Of a stretch of DNA of 64,000 nucleotides, positions 49,775-58,751 are shown piece by piece. The notes beneath the pieces are model-generated. The model searched no databases. It had not been told where the DNA came from and saw nothing but the letters and a program-made list of their open reading frames with translations. Within the stretch, counting starts at the first letter, position 1. Every line of letters starts with the position of its first letter. Made by a program: the position numbers and the translations under genes. The DNA comes from Drosophila pseudoobscura (Eukaryota; Arthropoda; Insecta; Diptera; Drosophilidae): positions 5,580,001 to 5,644,000 of the forward strand of contig NC_046680.1 of the NCBI RefSeq assembly GCF_009870125.1, in the 5' to 3' direction.

Positions 49775-49850
49775 TCAATTTGTCAGTATATTTACAGCAT
49801 ATTTTGAACAAAAGTCGGTATATTTCGGTATTTTATCGATAAAAGATTTT
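49775..49850 (+). promoter_or_regulatory. CGGTATATTT-type array with DRE-like site
   Basis: GTCAGTATATTTAC, AGCATATTTT, TCGGTATATTTC and CGGTATTTTATCGAT follow each other with the spacing seen at other genes in the window. TATCGATA at its end matches the DRE core. The elements point to the plus strand, away from the MID1IP1-like gene, so either the promoter is bidirectional or an unrecognised plus-strand transcript starts here. Confidence 0.6.
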
Positions 49851-50086
49851 AAAAATCAGCTGAAATCGATAAGAAACTTTGAATTACATTCCCCAATAAT
49901 TGCGGCATATTCACTCTTAGCGGCTGTCCAAATGTCTCCAGCTTTAGGCCGTTAAAGTGGCTCAGCCTGAATGGTGGTATACTTTTCGACGCATGCAATT
50001 TTGAATTTTGAACATAGCGTACATTTCCCAGTGGGTTCACCTTTTCAATGTTTTGGGAAAAGCAGCTCCAATCATCACATTATGTC
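49849..50086 (-). CDS. Unidentified open segment, possible exon or gene remnant
   Basis: A minus-strand frame from CDDWSCFSQNIEKVNPLGN to a stop at 49849, about 78 residues, with balanced, protein-like composition (for example LSHFNGLKLETFGQPLRVNM). No start codon is in frame before an upstream stop, so it would need an upstream exon. I do not recognise it. It could be a last exon, a decayed gene, or chance. Confidence 0.22.
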
Positions 50087-50494
50087 GATCCAAGTACAGT
50101 AAATAAAGAACATAATTTAAAAGTATGGAATGAGATTCATTGTTGCTACCAATTCAGTACCCGATTTAGAGAGTGCCTTACCTTTTTGAAGAGAGCCAAA
50201 AGAGGCGAGTGGTAGGCGCCAAATACGATAAGGCGCCCTACTGTCACTATCGATGTTTCCTCTTGAATATTGAGGAACGTAAAGTGTTAAAATGTGGAGA
50301 AAATACATCACAGAACCAATTGGCAGGCACACGAAGCTACGCAAGTTCGAGAAGGAGAGCCCAGGTCTTAATTGATATGCGCCCCCAAAATAATGAATTG
50401 GTCTGTGAGTGCGAGATACTCCAAATTAATCTTGTTCTTATTAGGACGTTGACATGCAATGGTTGCATCATCAAGTGGCCCTAGCGAAACCAAG

Positions 50495-51300
50495 CCGAAG
50501 CTTGTTATTCAGTTTTTGTTTTTTCATCCAGTTTTAGAAAGAAATGTTATCTCCTCATGATTAATTCAGGGCCCATTGCCTAGACGGCATCATTGGGAGT
50601 GATTGTTCAGGCGCTTGACGCATTTCCGCTTGGGATAAGACTTTCTCGGGTAACAGCTAGGGATAGCAATCCATTCCTTATTGTGACCTGTCGAAAATAC
50701 AATTTACTGAGGGCACAAGTCATGTTAACTATAGGGGATTAGCTTACTGAAATCCTGCAGGACGCTCAACAAACTGCAATATATGGTATGCCCAGCATCC
50801 CTTCTAAGTTTGTCCACTGTCCCTTGGACACATCGGAACTTTTCCATTGTTTGAACGCTTTTATAGATATCGAAGTTTTTCAGCTCGGGATCTAAGAATG
50901 TAGATGCTCCTATTTGTATTCTTTCAGTTTTTCTTTTTGGTCCGGTTGTAAAATTTATAATCTCCTGGGGGATAATACAGGACCTATTGCTTTGACATTT
51001 TTGATGAGACTTTCTCGTGTAACAGCGAGGGATAGCAATGCGTTCCTCTCTGTGACCTGTGGGAAATATAATTTAATTAGAGCAAAAATCCGGTTTACTT
51101 TTTGGGGTCACTTGCTGAAAGCCTGCAGAACACTCAACAAACTGCGATATGTGGGATTTCTAGCTTTAGCCACCCTCCTTAGCTTGCCCGACATTCCTTG
51201 GACACATCGAAACATTTCTATTGTTTGATTCCTTGAATATATATCCAGCATGTTTAGCTTGGGGTCCCAGAAGTAGTCTAGTCTTCCGTGCATTAAACGA
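50495..51300 (-). repeat. Tandem duplication of the last cGLR exons
   Basis: Two direct units, about 51300-50920 and 50920-50495, match along their length. Matching blocks include ATTGCTATCCCT, TGTTAC.CGAGAAAGTCT, TTCCGATGTGTCCAAGG and GTTTGTTGAGCGTCCTGCAG, each in the same order. Copies differ at many sites, so the duplication is not recent. Confidence 0.85.
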
Positions 51301-52637
51301 TCCGTCAACTCCTCAAACATCTACAATTGATTTGTGTGGCTCAGAAAGTGGGGATCGGATTTGAGAATTGTTACTCATTGTACATACATCGATCAATATG
51401 ACTGTAAGCGGCTTGTACCAGTAAGACTCCGGCTCGAACCTAATCTTCCAAAGAAAAAGAGTCTTAATAAAATAGCTCTTTAAGTTGTATAAATTCGTCT
51501 GAACATCGCGAAATTTCTTAATGCACTTGATTACATTCCGGCAATTTTCGTGTTTACCCCTTAACATCGCCTTCTCGGCATCGTAAAAGGAAGATCGAAA
51601 TGAAATACTTTCGGTTATGAGCGGTTTTTTTAATGGTTTGGGTATCGCATCCCAGTAGTGTATGTTCGCGTGGTAATTCAACTGTTCGGTCCGAAACACG
51701 TTCTGCTCGGCATCCAGTCGGATGGCAGGCACAAAATCAACCGAATATTCCATTCCTTCGACCTCGATGGTGTGGGCCGGCCCACAAGTGCGATACTTTA
51801 ACTTAGATGCCTTGCCATCCACTACGATCCGATGATCGAGCCGGTTGAGAGTGCGACTGAATAGGCTTTGGAGCCAGTGGTGCAGCTTTTCCACGATGAG
51901 GAAGTTTTGAGCGTTTACGAGAGATTTTAACAGCCGGCGGATATTCTGTTGATCCTCGCGGGGATCGCTTTTGAGTAGTTGAAGTACGCGCGTTATATCG
52001 AGTAAAACGTTGCCCGGCATTTCCGAATCTCGCGTCACGATTATTTCCCGGTAATGCGGAATACGGAGCTTAAATACCAAATCGAATTCGTTGGGTTTCG
52101 CGATCTTTAACATATCACCCGAGCTTCCTGCAAGAGCAGAGTAAACACTATTCGAATTAATCACGCGGAAACGGCGGACACGAGTCGTTCACGGCGGGGC
52201 AGAGAATGGTTTTTATTACGGCTTCCCGGTATTGATACGCGCGATTCAACCCGGTTTATGGTATACAAATTTATTATCGCACGAGTCTAACTATTGTGAC
52301 TAACCAGTCCAAAGCGAACTATAAAATGGGTGAAATCAAAAATGCATACACTACTAGAGGACAAATCGACCCCTTGATGAAGGCTCCAAACCTATAGGAA
52401 GAGAAAAAACACTATATGCTGTTGCACAGAATAAATGTTACCTTCCAAATTGAATTCCACAATGAGATGCTCCAACGTTGGATGTTCTTTTTGTAGTATC
52501 CGAAATAGTGTTGTGTGAAGGGTCTCAAAATGCTTACCATATACTGCTCTATCCCGCTCCTTAATTTCAATGTACTTACGGTAATGCCGCGTTAGATTTT
52601 TTTCCAAGAATTCCTTGGAATTCATTTTAAGCATCAT
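50590..52637 (-). CDS. cGLR2: cGAS-like receptor with duplicated C-terminal exons
   Basis: Mab-21/cGAS-family nucleotidyltransferase. Fly cGLRs sense nucleic acid and make cyclic dinucleotides that activate Sting. Exons 52442-52637, 51388-52127 and 51320 downward encode the core. The GSSGD motif (66-70) spans the first splice. Catalytic acids are in NEFDLV (Glu79, Asp81) and Asp196 of SVDFVPA, so the enzyme looks active. The C-lobe includes FWDPKLNMLDIYS and FRCVQG. Reading on without splicing stops at 51108 (382 residues). A GC-AG intron, 51057-51115, keeps the frame open through exons 50748-51056 and 50590-50687, giving 515 residues with a second copy of the last exon (FLDPELKNFDIY, FRCVQG, LLSVLQ). 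D. melanogaster cGLR2 (CG30424) maps to the same region as I recall it. The family call is firm; the exact orthologue and the 515-residue model are less so. Confidence 0.88.
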
Positions 52638-52801
52638 TTTAAGAAAGAAAAAAATGTGTAGCAGCTACTGGTTGCACTGTAGTGATGTACAATAAGATTT
52701 TTGAAGTCAACTAAAATTAGTCACTAAATATGGGCATATCTAGATATAACGTATCAGAGTTGCTGTGTATTTATCGAAACACATAGCAATAGATGTAGTA
52801 C
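52638..52801. other. 5' flank of the cGAS-like receptor
   Basis: Short AT-rich gap between the receptor start codon and the candidate LTR. It would hold the receptor promoter. Confidence 0.4.
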
Positions 52802-53496
52802 ATTTGTTATGATCCGCCTCTTTGCCACCCTGGCCGATCGTTCCCAGCTAGCTCACGGGGAAGTCAGGGGTGTTTCCGACCCGATAATCCAGGGGACGGA
52901 TTGAACAAAACAAAAACAAACAAAAAACATACAAAAAAAACAAATCTAATTTATAGGACAGACTTCTCCTCGTTGGCACTTTCGTAAGCGGGGATAGTTG
53001 GTTTCGTTATCCCTAGCAGGGTCCCACCCTTCCATGAGCGCCACCTTCCAAGAGCGCTCCCTTTTCATATTCAGGGTCCCACTCTTCTTCTCGCTCTCAT
53101 CTCTGTGGACAGAAACGTGTCTCCAGTCGGTGCTCCGCGGACGGTTCCTTGGTGTCGGTGCTCCGCTGACGGTTCTCGCACCAGTTTTCCGGCCTGGCCA
53201 GTACCGGGATGCTGCTGCCGATGTCCGCCGCTTCTGCTGATGTTGAGGCTTGCCGCTGATGTCTTGGTGGGATCGTCGTCTCCACGATCACCAATTTTGT
53301 TTCCTTTTTTCTTTCAGGGCACGTGTGGCCTCCACTATTCTCATTCGGAAACTCCTCCTTTCTTCCTCCTCGCCCCGTTTCCTTTTCTCCCACGCAACTC
53401 TGACACTGCTTCCCAGGATCCACTATAGATGCCGCTGTCTCTCTCATCTCCAGCCCTGATACCTATCGGCTCTCTCCAAAACCGCCCATAACAAAT
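52802..53496. mobile_element. Candidate solo LTR or short inverted-terminal-repeat element
   Basis: A 695-base block with ends ATTTGTTATG and CATAACAAAT (perfect 10-base inverted ends; TG...CA if taken as an LTR of 689 bases). The interior is C/T-rich on the plus strand with an A/C-rich run near 52902-52945 and has no domain-bearing ORF. Flanking 4-5 bases do not form a clear target duplication. It sits just upstream of the cGAS-like receptor. Confidence 0.45.
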
Positions 53497-53773
53497 TTTT
53501 AATGAAGTTATTGCTTTTTAAAATGTTTATAAAAATATTCAAAAAAATTTTAGATTATATGCTTAGCCCAGCCGGATACTGAATTTGATTCCAAACAGAG
53601 TCGAACTCTTCTTATTGGTTATCCTTGTCCTGCAGCACGCATTGGAAATCATGGAAAAATGGGTTTTCGTGTTTGTACAAAATCATTTCCGCCAAACTAA
53701 AGTTTCTGTTTTATTCAGTTGATAAACAATTACTATCAATATTATGTGCCTCGACTAGCGAAGCGTGGACTCC
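53497..53773. other. 3' flank of RpL19
   Basis: AT-rich. A minus-strand AATAAA (TTTATT at 53710-53715) lies about 60 bases after the RpL19 stop codon and is its likely polyadenylation signal. Confidence 0.6.
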
Positions 53774-54698
53774 TTAATGAGCCGCAGCGGCAGCCTTGGC
53801 AGCGATCTCGTCCTCCTTGGCGTGCAGGGCAACCAGCTCTGCCTTCTTGGTGGCAATGCGCTCCTCACGACGCTTGCGGGCCTCGCGCACCTTCTGTCGC
53901 CTGGCCTCGGCCTGGTCAGACAGCATCTTGCTGCGCTGCTTCTCGGCCTTCTTCTTGTGGATGTACTCCATAAGGACGCGCTTGTTCTTGAACACATTAC
54001 CCTTGCACTTCATGTACAAATCGTGGTACAGGTGGCGATCAATCTTCTTGCTGTCGCGGTACTTCTTCAGCAGACGACGCAGCACACGCTGACGCTGCAT
54101 CCACAGCAGCTTAGTGGGCATACGGGCGTTTGCCGTACCCTTGCGCTTACCGAAACCGCAATGGCGACCTTTGCGACGGGCCTCGGTGTTCTTGCGCACA
54201 CGGTAGCGGGAGTGCACCACGACGGGCTTCTTGATGATCAGACCATCCTTGATCAGTTTGCGTATGTTTTGACCTGGAAGACAAGAGGCGGCCATCAGAT
54301 GGTTATTCAATGAGCCTATATCTAGCCGGCGAGCAGCACTTACGCGAGTTTGTGTTGGCGATCTCGTTGATTTCATTGGGATCCAACCAAACCTTTTTCT
54401 TGCCGCAACGCAGTACAGAGGCTGCGAGCCTCTTCTGGAGCTTTAGAGAACTGCAAATAATGGACAAGCATTAGTTCACGAAAACAGCGTGCTTGTTTCT
54501 GCGCCTTTGTGTTTGTGTGTGTGTCTGCATGTGTGAGTACGTTCAAGACATTTCACAATTATTGGCCGCAAATTTAATTGCACTCATGTTGTGTGGCACG
54601 GGCCGTGCTGCACCACCGCCCCGCCGCACTTTTCACATATTTCGGCACCACAAAAACGGCTAATTCACGCATATTTACAACACTCAAATGTACCTCAT
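53774..54698 (-). CDS. RpL19: Ribosomal protein L19 (eL19)
   Basis: Component of the cytosolic large ribosomal subunit. Three coding exons: 54694-54698 (only ATGAG), 54344-54450 and 53774-54273, giving 203 residues, the length of the fly protein. Typical blocks are [39 protein letters not shown], then [20 protein letters not shown] and [17 protein letters not shown]. The C-terminal extension is a long Lys/Arg/Ala-rich helix ending AAKAAAAAH, as in other eukaryotes. A pyrimidine-rich TCT-type initiator is just upstream, as expected for ribosomal protein genes, with the CGGTATATTT array beyond it. Confidence 0.99.
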
Positions 54699-54723
54699 GC
54701 TGTCGCTCGTCGCTCGTCGTGGC

Positions 54724-54740
54724 TGGGAAAGAAAGAAAAA
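54724..54740 (-). promoter_or_regulatory. TCT-type initiator of RpL19
   Basis: On the minus strand the sequence reads TTTTTCTTTCTTTCCC, about 25-40 bases before the start codon. Ribosomal protein genes in flies start transcription in such pyrimidine tracts (TCT motif). The exact start base is not known. Confidence 0.6.
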
Positions 54741-54788
54741 TTTGACAGGCGGAAGTAGGCAGCAGAGTGACAGCGGAATCATCGAAAA

Positions 54789-54871
54789 AATATACCGTCT
54801 GACCCTCAGAAATATACCAATATATACCGCATCATTTTCAAAATATACCGTGATATGCTTACGAATGGTTA
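54789..54871 (-). promoter_or_regulatory. RpL19 upstream CGGTATATTT array
   Basis: Five elements reading TATACC(G/A) on the plus strand, 90-170 bases before the start codon. The segment CTGACCCTCAGAAATATACC matches the DNAJC21 promoter in position and orientation. Confidence 0.7.
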
Positions 54872-55028
54872 AAGTTCCATCATATTCCTCGATTTTGATA
54901 TTCCGTCCAATACTACTAGCTAGATAGAACTCTCAGTCATGCCCACATAATTGTATCCGATTAATTAATCTATTTCCTATTTGACTGGCTTATTTTAAGT
55001 ACTTGCTTTTATTGGATCTTGTCTAAAA
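54872..55028. repeat. Repeat copy B upstream of the RpL19 promoter
   Basis: Matches 30046-30200 in order and orientation relative to the adjoining promoter array (CCTCGATTTTGAT, TTCCGTC, GCCCACATAATT, TATCCGATTAAT, GACTGGCTTATTTTAAG). Confidence 0.75.
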
Positions 55029-55883
55029 AAAGGTTTTAGTAAAAAAGTTCAACAAAACAACGTAATAAAACGCCATGCGTTATTTTCGGACAAGAAAGAG
55101 GAAGAATAAGAAGTATATAGAAGAATAGCTGCTTTAAAACGTAATTAATAATGACCTTGCTTAGATTTATACGATTAGTTTCGTTTTCCAAGCTGTTGCC
55201 CTGAATATCATTACTGTCTTGTATATATATCTCGATCCCGATACCTATTCTTGGTCTCTGTCGTTAAAATAGCTTTAAAACAGAGACTGACTAGTTTCTG
55301 CATAGATTGGATCCTTAGATGAATGTTGCCAGCAACATAAGACATTGAGCTGAAAAGGACAAAGAGAGGATATCCCATCACATAATAGAGAGGAAATCCC
55401 ACAAAACTTGAGCGCCAAATAGAAATTTTTAGAAAATAAATGAGCGACAAGGATTTAAATGCAATCCATTGGAATAAATGATGCACGGAAGTACGATTTG
55501 AAAGAGCCCTGGTAAAAATATACGTCATGCTGTCCTTGCTCGTCGTGCCTGAAATAGCCAGTAGGCAGTCTAAAGGTTGATCCTCAGAAATCCGCAGGGG
55601 AAATGGATCGCACGATACTGGAAGCTGAAAAGAACTGGATTTATTAAATTTTTAAACATTAAAAATGATCGTTGGAATTTCCATACATCGATAGTTTAAA
55701 TGGCGGAAGGAAATAGGTGGAAGCACTAACCATACAGCATATAGAAGTGCGAATTCATCTGTCTTCCGGTTCCGGGACACTCTTTCTTCCGTCCCACTCT
55801 GTTTTCTCCGCCTATCCCGTCTGATCGTCGTCTGTACTTCCTCCGCGGGTGTTTCCGACGCTGCTCCTAGCCTGGTCGAAATA
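55029..55883. other. AT-rich gap upstream of the candidate small gene
   Basis: No secure gene. A minus-strand frame at 55211-55528 is hydrophobic but has no recognisable family signature. From about 55760 the sequence becomes C/T-rich, possibly the leader of the small spliced frame that follows. Confidence 0.45.
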
Positions 55884-56188
55884 ATGTCAGCAACTTCTAT
55901 TCATACGCCGTGCCGGACTTCAGCTTTGAGACGCGTAAGTGAATCAGTATATAATTTTGGACATATTTTATAAAATATCATCCTTCACAGAGGACCTACA
56001 TATTTTCCCTACGCTTTGGCACAAGCCGAGTCGAATCCGATATCCCCCGACAGATTGAGCCCTATCTAAGCATTACCGAGGCGTATTCGAGACATACCGA
56101 GTCCTACCCCAGCCAGACAGAATCGTTTCACAGAAGGACAGAAGCGCAACCCGTGCAAGATCCGAACATAACATTATTAACATTATAA
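55884..56188 (+). CDS. Candidate small spliced gene or LTR-element remnant
   Basis: Two exons, 55884-55934 and 55991-56188, joined across a 56-base intron with good GTAAGT and CACAG ends, keep one frame of 82 residues. It contains four degenerate seven-residue repeats: ITEAYSR, HTESYPS, QTESFHR and RTEAQPV. The stop is followed by AAGGGAGGAG (56197-56206), which resembles the polypurine tract before a 3' LTR, then an AT-rich stretch with AATAAA near 56336-56341. So it may be a cellular orphan gene or a piece of a decayed retroelement. No domain is recognised. Confidence 0.35.
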
Positions 56189-56399
56189 CAACCAAGGGAG
56201 GAGCTACGCGGGCGACTAGACTTGAGATATATATCGTTTTTGTTAGGTTTAAGGATGTACGCGACTATATATTTAGATAAAAGATACAAAAGATTTCCTC
56301 TTGTTTATTTATTTATACTAAGCTAAGTTTTGATGAATAAAACTATTGAAAAATCATCCTTGCTGTATCCTGTATCGGGGAAACTATCCTGATAAAAAA

Positions 56400-56830
56400 A
56401 GGCGTGGCACGCAAAGATCGGTTAGCGGAGAAAACTAAATATTTATGATTGGGGCCGCGATGTCCTTGATCCTTAATAAAAGACTCCATCAAATCAGGGA
56501 AATTTTTTCAAATACAGGAAGCCATCGCACGCCTAGATCGGCTGTGTTGGGGTGTTTGGAGTCCTTAGCAAAGCATCAAGGACCATTTTCTGATCACGGC
56601 AGTCCATGGCACGCCCATCGCCCATCGCCCGATCGGAATACGAATGAGGGAGAAAAAAAGATTTATGTCTGGAGAAAATATCCTTAATCCTTGGTTCTTG
56701 ATAAGCACTGCCTGCACTTGATTAAGGATGCTATTCCGAACACAGGAAGCAGTCGCACGTGGCGATCTGGCCACAAATAAGGGAGAAAAGATATACATAT
56801 ATGTCTTGAGAAAATAACCTTGTTCCTACA
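56400..56830. repeat. Degenerate long-period tandem repeat
   Basis: About two diverged units of roughly 200-230 bases. Recurring blocks include GGCACGC with a nearby GATCGG, GAGAAAA...ATTTATG, TCCTTAATCC or TCCTTGATCCTT, and ACAGGAAGC followed by TCGCACG. Units differ by many substitutions and indels. Confidence 0.55.
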
Positions 56831-57127
56831 AATAACGGCGAAAACAACAAAAGTTGTTGCTGTCAATTGTTTTACAAAAATTAGTTGTTGTTGTACAACA
56901 ATGGAGAAAATAAATAGGGAGACAGGAAGGCTGTAGTAGTCCGTTAGTCTAATGTCATAAGACCATTAAAGATGACAAAAAGAGTCTATGGACATCGATA
57001 TCTTCACTGAAACTTCAACTGCCACCAGCTGATGGTTATGAACGGTGATATTTGAATGGTTATTGCGAACTTTTAAATAATTCATTTTAATAACCATTTT
57101 CACTGGTATCGTAAAAAGGGAATCGTA

Positions 57128-57192
57128 AAACCCCATATGTATACCGTGTAAAATTTGAAAAATACCGTCTTAACCCCATATATACCGTAGAA
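57128..57192 (-). promoter_or_regulatory. TATACCG elements upstream of Jhebp29
   Basis: TATACCGTG, AATACCGTCT and TATATACCGTAG occur 110-175 bases before the start codon, the last two framed by a repeated AACCCCATAT-like block. They point opposite to the gene, unlike CDV3, DNAJC21 and RpL19. Confidence 0.55.
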
Positions 57193-57300
57193 TTGAAATT
57201 AAATTAAAACTACTCGCTACCCAACACTGCCCATATTCTCCGCAAACGGGGCTAATTTACAAAACGACGAATAATTTGCCTGCATCTGAGAAAATTAACA

Positions 57301-58166
57301 ATGCAGCACACACTCAGACGTTGCCTGGGCATGGCCCGGACGCCCTTGCTGCGCCTTCATAATAGTCCCATCGCAGTCGCAAATAGAAGATCATTCGCAT
57401 CAGTGCCGCAAGAGGAAAACAAAAAAGAGCAGGAGACGAGGTCCGACCGTAATCACTTGCCGCGCCTCATGGACTTCCCGGAGGTTGTGTGGCCGTCGGC
57501 GTTGATCACGATCAAGAACTGGATTACAATCCAGTTCATCATCCGGCCCTACTTCGACAGCGAGTTCCAGCTCAAGGATTTCATTTTTGGCGCCAAGCAG
57601 GCACTGCAGGTTCGATTGACATGGTGCTATTTAACGCAGGGGGCCTAACTCCAGTCTCTTTAGGTGGTATCCTCTAAACTAATGGCCGGCGAACTGGAGG
57701 CTTTGGACAGCTTGGTTTCTGTCGATGCTATTGCGGAGCTGAAGCCCGTGATACAGAAACTGTCGATGTCGCAACGCCGTCAGCTGGAGATCAAGGAGAG
57801 TGACATCTACCTTTCGTTCCCCTACCAGGTGGGCATCATTTTCGACGAGGCCAACGACAAGTTGCAGAAGCGCTGGGTTGAGATCACAATGGTATTTCAT
57901 GTGATGAGAGGACTGTCCGAGATGAGAGAGCGCGGCGAGGAGATACCATGGAACATGGGGTTTGTGGTGCCGGCCATCCATCGCACAGAACTCTTCAACT
58001 GATGAGTCATCCTTTTCATTACAGAATTCTGCCTGAGTACCAGGATAAGGTCTTTATTTGCAACTACCGCTTCATCAAGGAATTCACTGCCGGCCAACAC
58101 TCAGACTGGACAATCAATGTGGCAAATCATTTTAGGGCGATTGATCTGATCAACGAAACGAAATAA
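57301..58166 (+). CDS. Jhebp29: Jhebp29, homologue of mitochondrial MAIP1
   Basis: Mitochondrial matrix protein related to human MAIP1 (C2orf47), which binds the m-AAA protease and protects the calcium-uniporter subunit EMRE during import. The fly protein was isolated as a juvenile hormone esterase binding protein. Three exons, 57301-57609, 57664-57959 and 58025-58166, give 248 residues. The N-terminus (MQHTLRRCLGMARTPLLRLH) is Arg-rich with no acidic residue, as in a matrix presequence. The Tim44-like core includes FDSEFQLKDFIFGAKQAL and a C-terminal ICNYRFIKEFTAGQHSDWTI. AATAAA at 58255-58260 follows. It converges on the chemosensory-type gene, about 200 bases away. Confidence 0.93.
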
Positions 58167-58254
58167 CAAAAGCCCCAGCCGCAGTGCAGCCTGTTTTGTT
58201 TGTTAAGCACTAGTTGATATTCGTTAGCTCATCCGCATCCAGCTTCCGCGTTGG

Positions 58255-58260
58255 AATAAA
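58255..58260 (+). terminator. Polyadenylation signal of Jhebp29
   Basis: AATAAA about 90 bases after the stop codon. Confidence 0.7.
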
Positions 58261-58373
58261 AGTTTTGTTTTGCCGCATTTAGGTATACAAAATTACATTT
58301 TTAATTGTGGAGCTTCTGATTTTAAATTAAGTTCATGTGAAATGAGTAGTAGACCGCAGAGTGCGACCCCCGC

Positions 58374-58751
58374 TTAGTGCTGCTTCTTCGCCGCCGCCTC
58401 GTACTTGGACCTATAGATTCCCTTCGAGTCGTACTTGTCGAGGAGCTGCTTCCATTCGCCTGGATATTTGGAGCGCAAGATGTTGATCACCTTTTCGGAG
58501 TTGCGACGCTGAGCGGCGGTGCATTTGGAGCAGTCGGACTGCAGAGCGTCAGGCAGCAGGCGCTTCAGCTCACGGCCTTCGGCCGTGCATGGCCCCTTAT
58601 CCATCAGACACTTGAGGTAGTTGTTCAGCACGCGCTGATTGCCGAGCACATCATCCACATTAACATTGTCGAACTTGCTGGTGTACTGGTCCGGAGCGGC
58701 GGCCGCCAGTCCGGCGAGCACGCACAACACAATGGCCAGCGAAGCTTTCAT
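58374..58751 (-). CDS. EbpIII: Chemosensory-type (OS-D/CSP) secreted protein
   Basis: Small secreted carrier of hydrophobic ligands in the insect OS-D/CSP family. A single coding exon of 125 residues begins with a signal peptide MKASLAIVLCVLAGLAAAA. The mature part has the N-terminal YTSKFDNVNVDDVL and the four-cysteine signature C-x6-C-x18-C-x2-C, here within KCLMDKGPC, GRELKRLLPDALQSDCSKC. All four cysteines are present, so two disulfide bonds can form. The family has only four members in D. melanogaster; the one mapped near this region is Ejaculatory bulb protein III. That name rests on map position, not on a sequence comparison. The start is preceded by an intron-like acceptor region, so a 5' UTR exon is likely upstream. 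Confidence 0.88.
   Translation of the reverse strand: MKASLAIVLCVLAGLAAAAPDQYTSKFDNVNVDDVLGNQRVLNNYLKCLMDKGPCTAEGRELKRLLPDALQSDCSKCTAAQRRNSEKVINILRSKYPGEWKQLLDKYDSKGIYRSKYEAAAKKQH

Larger units (their letters stand above)
49140..50589. other. Promoter region of MID1IP1-like gene and unexplained ORFs
   Basis: Contains the 5' UTR/promoter of the MID1IP1-like gene, the CGGTATATTT array (49775-49850), an unassigned minus-strand frame (49849-50086) and, from about 50495, the 3' end of the second duplicated unit of the cGAS-like receptor gene. Confidence 0.5.

Noticed and set aside
50173-50484. Plus-strand frame of 103 residues with several Cys, considered as a FLYWCH-type finger
   Set aside because: The WRC/FLYWCH residues and Cys/His spacing are missing.
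53765-54313. 182-residue plus-strand open frame over RpL19
   Set aside because: It is the antisense shadow of the highly biased RpL19 coding sequence, and its composition (Leu-rich) is what reversed Lys/Arg-rich exons give.
55211-55528. Hydrophobic 105-residue minus-strand frame that at first looked like a chemoreceptor piece
   Set aside because: No receptor signature, no splice partners and AT-rich base composition that favours hydrophobic codons.
56400-56830. Possible CRISPR-like array
   Set aside because: Units are about 200 bases and diverged, with no short direct repeats or regular spacers, and the host is an insect.
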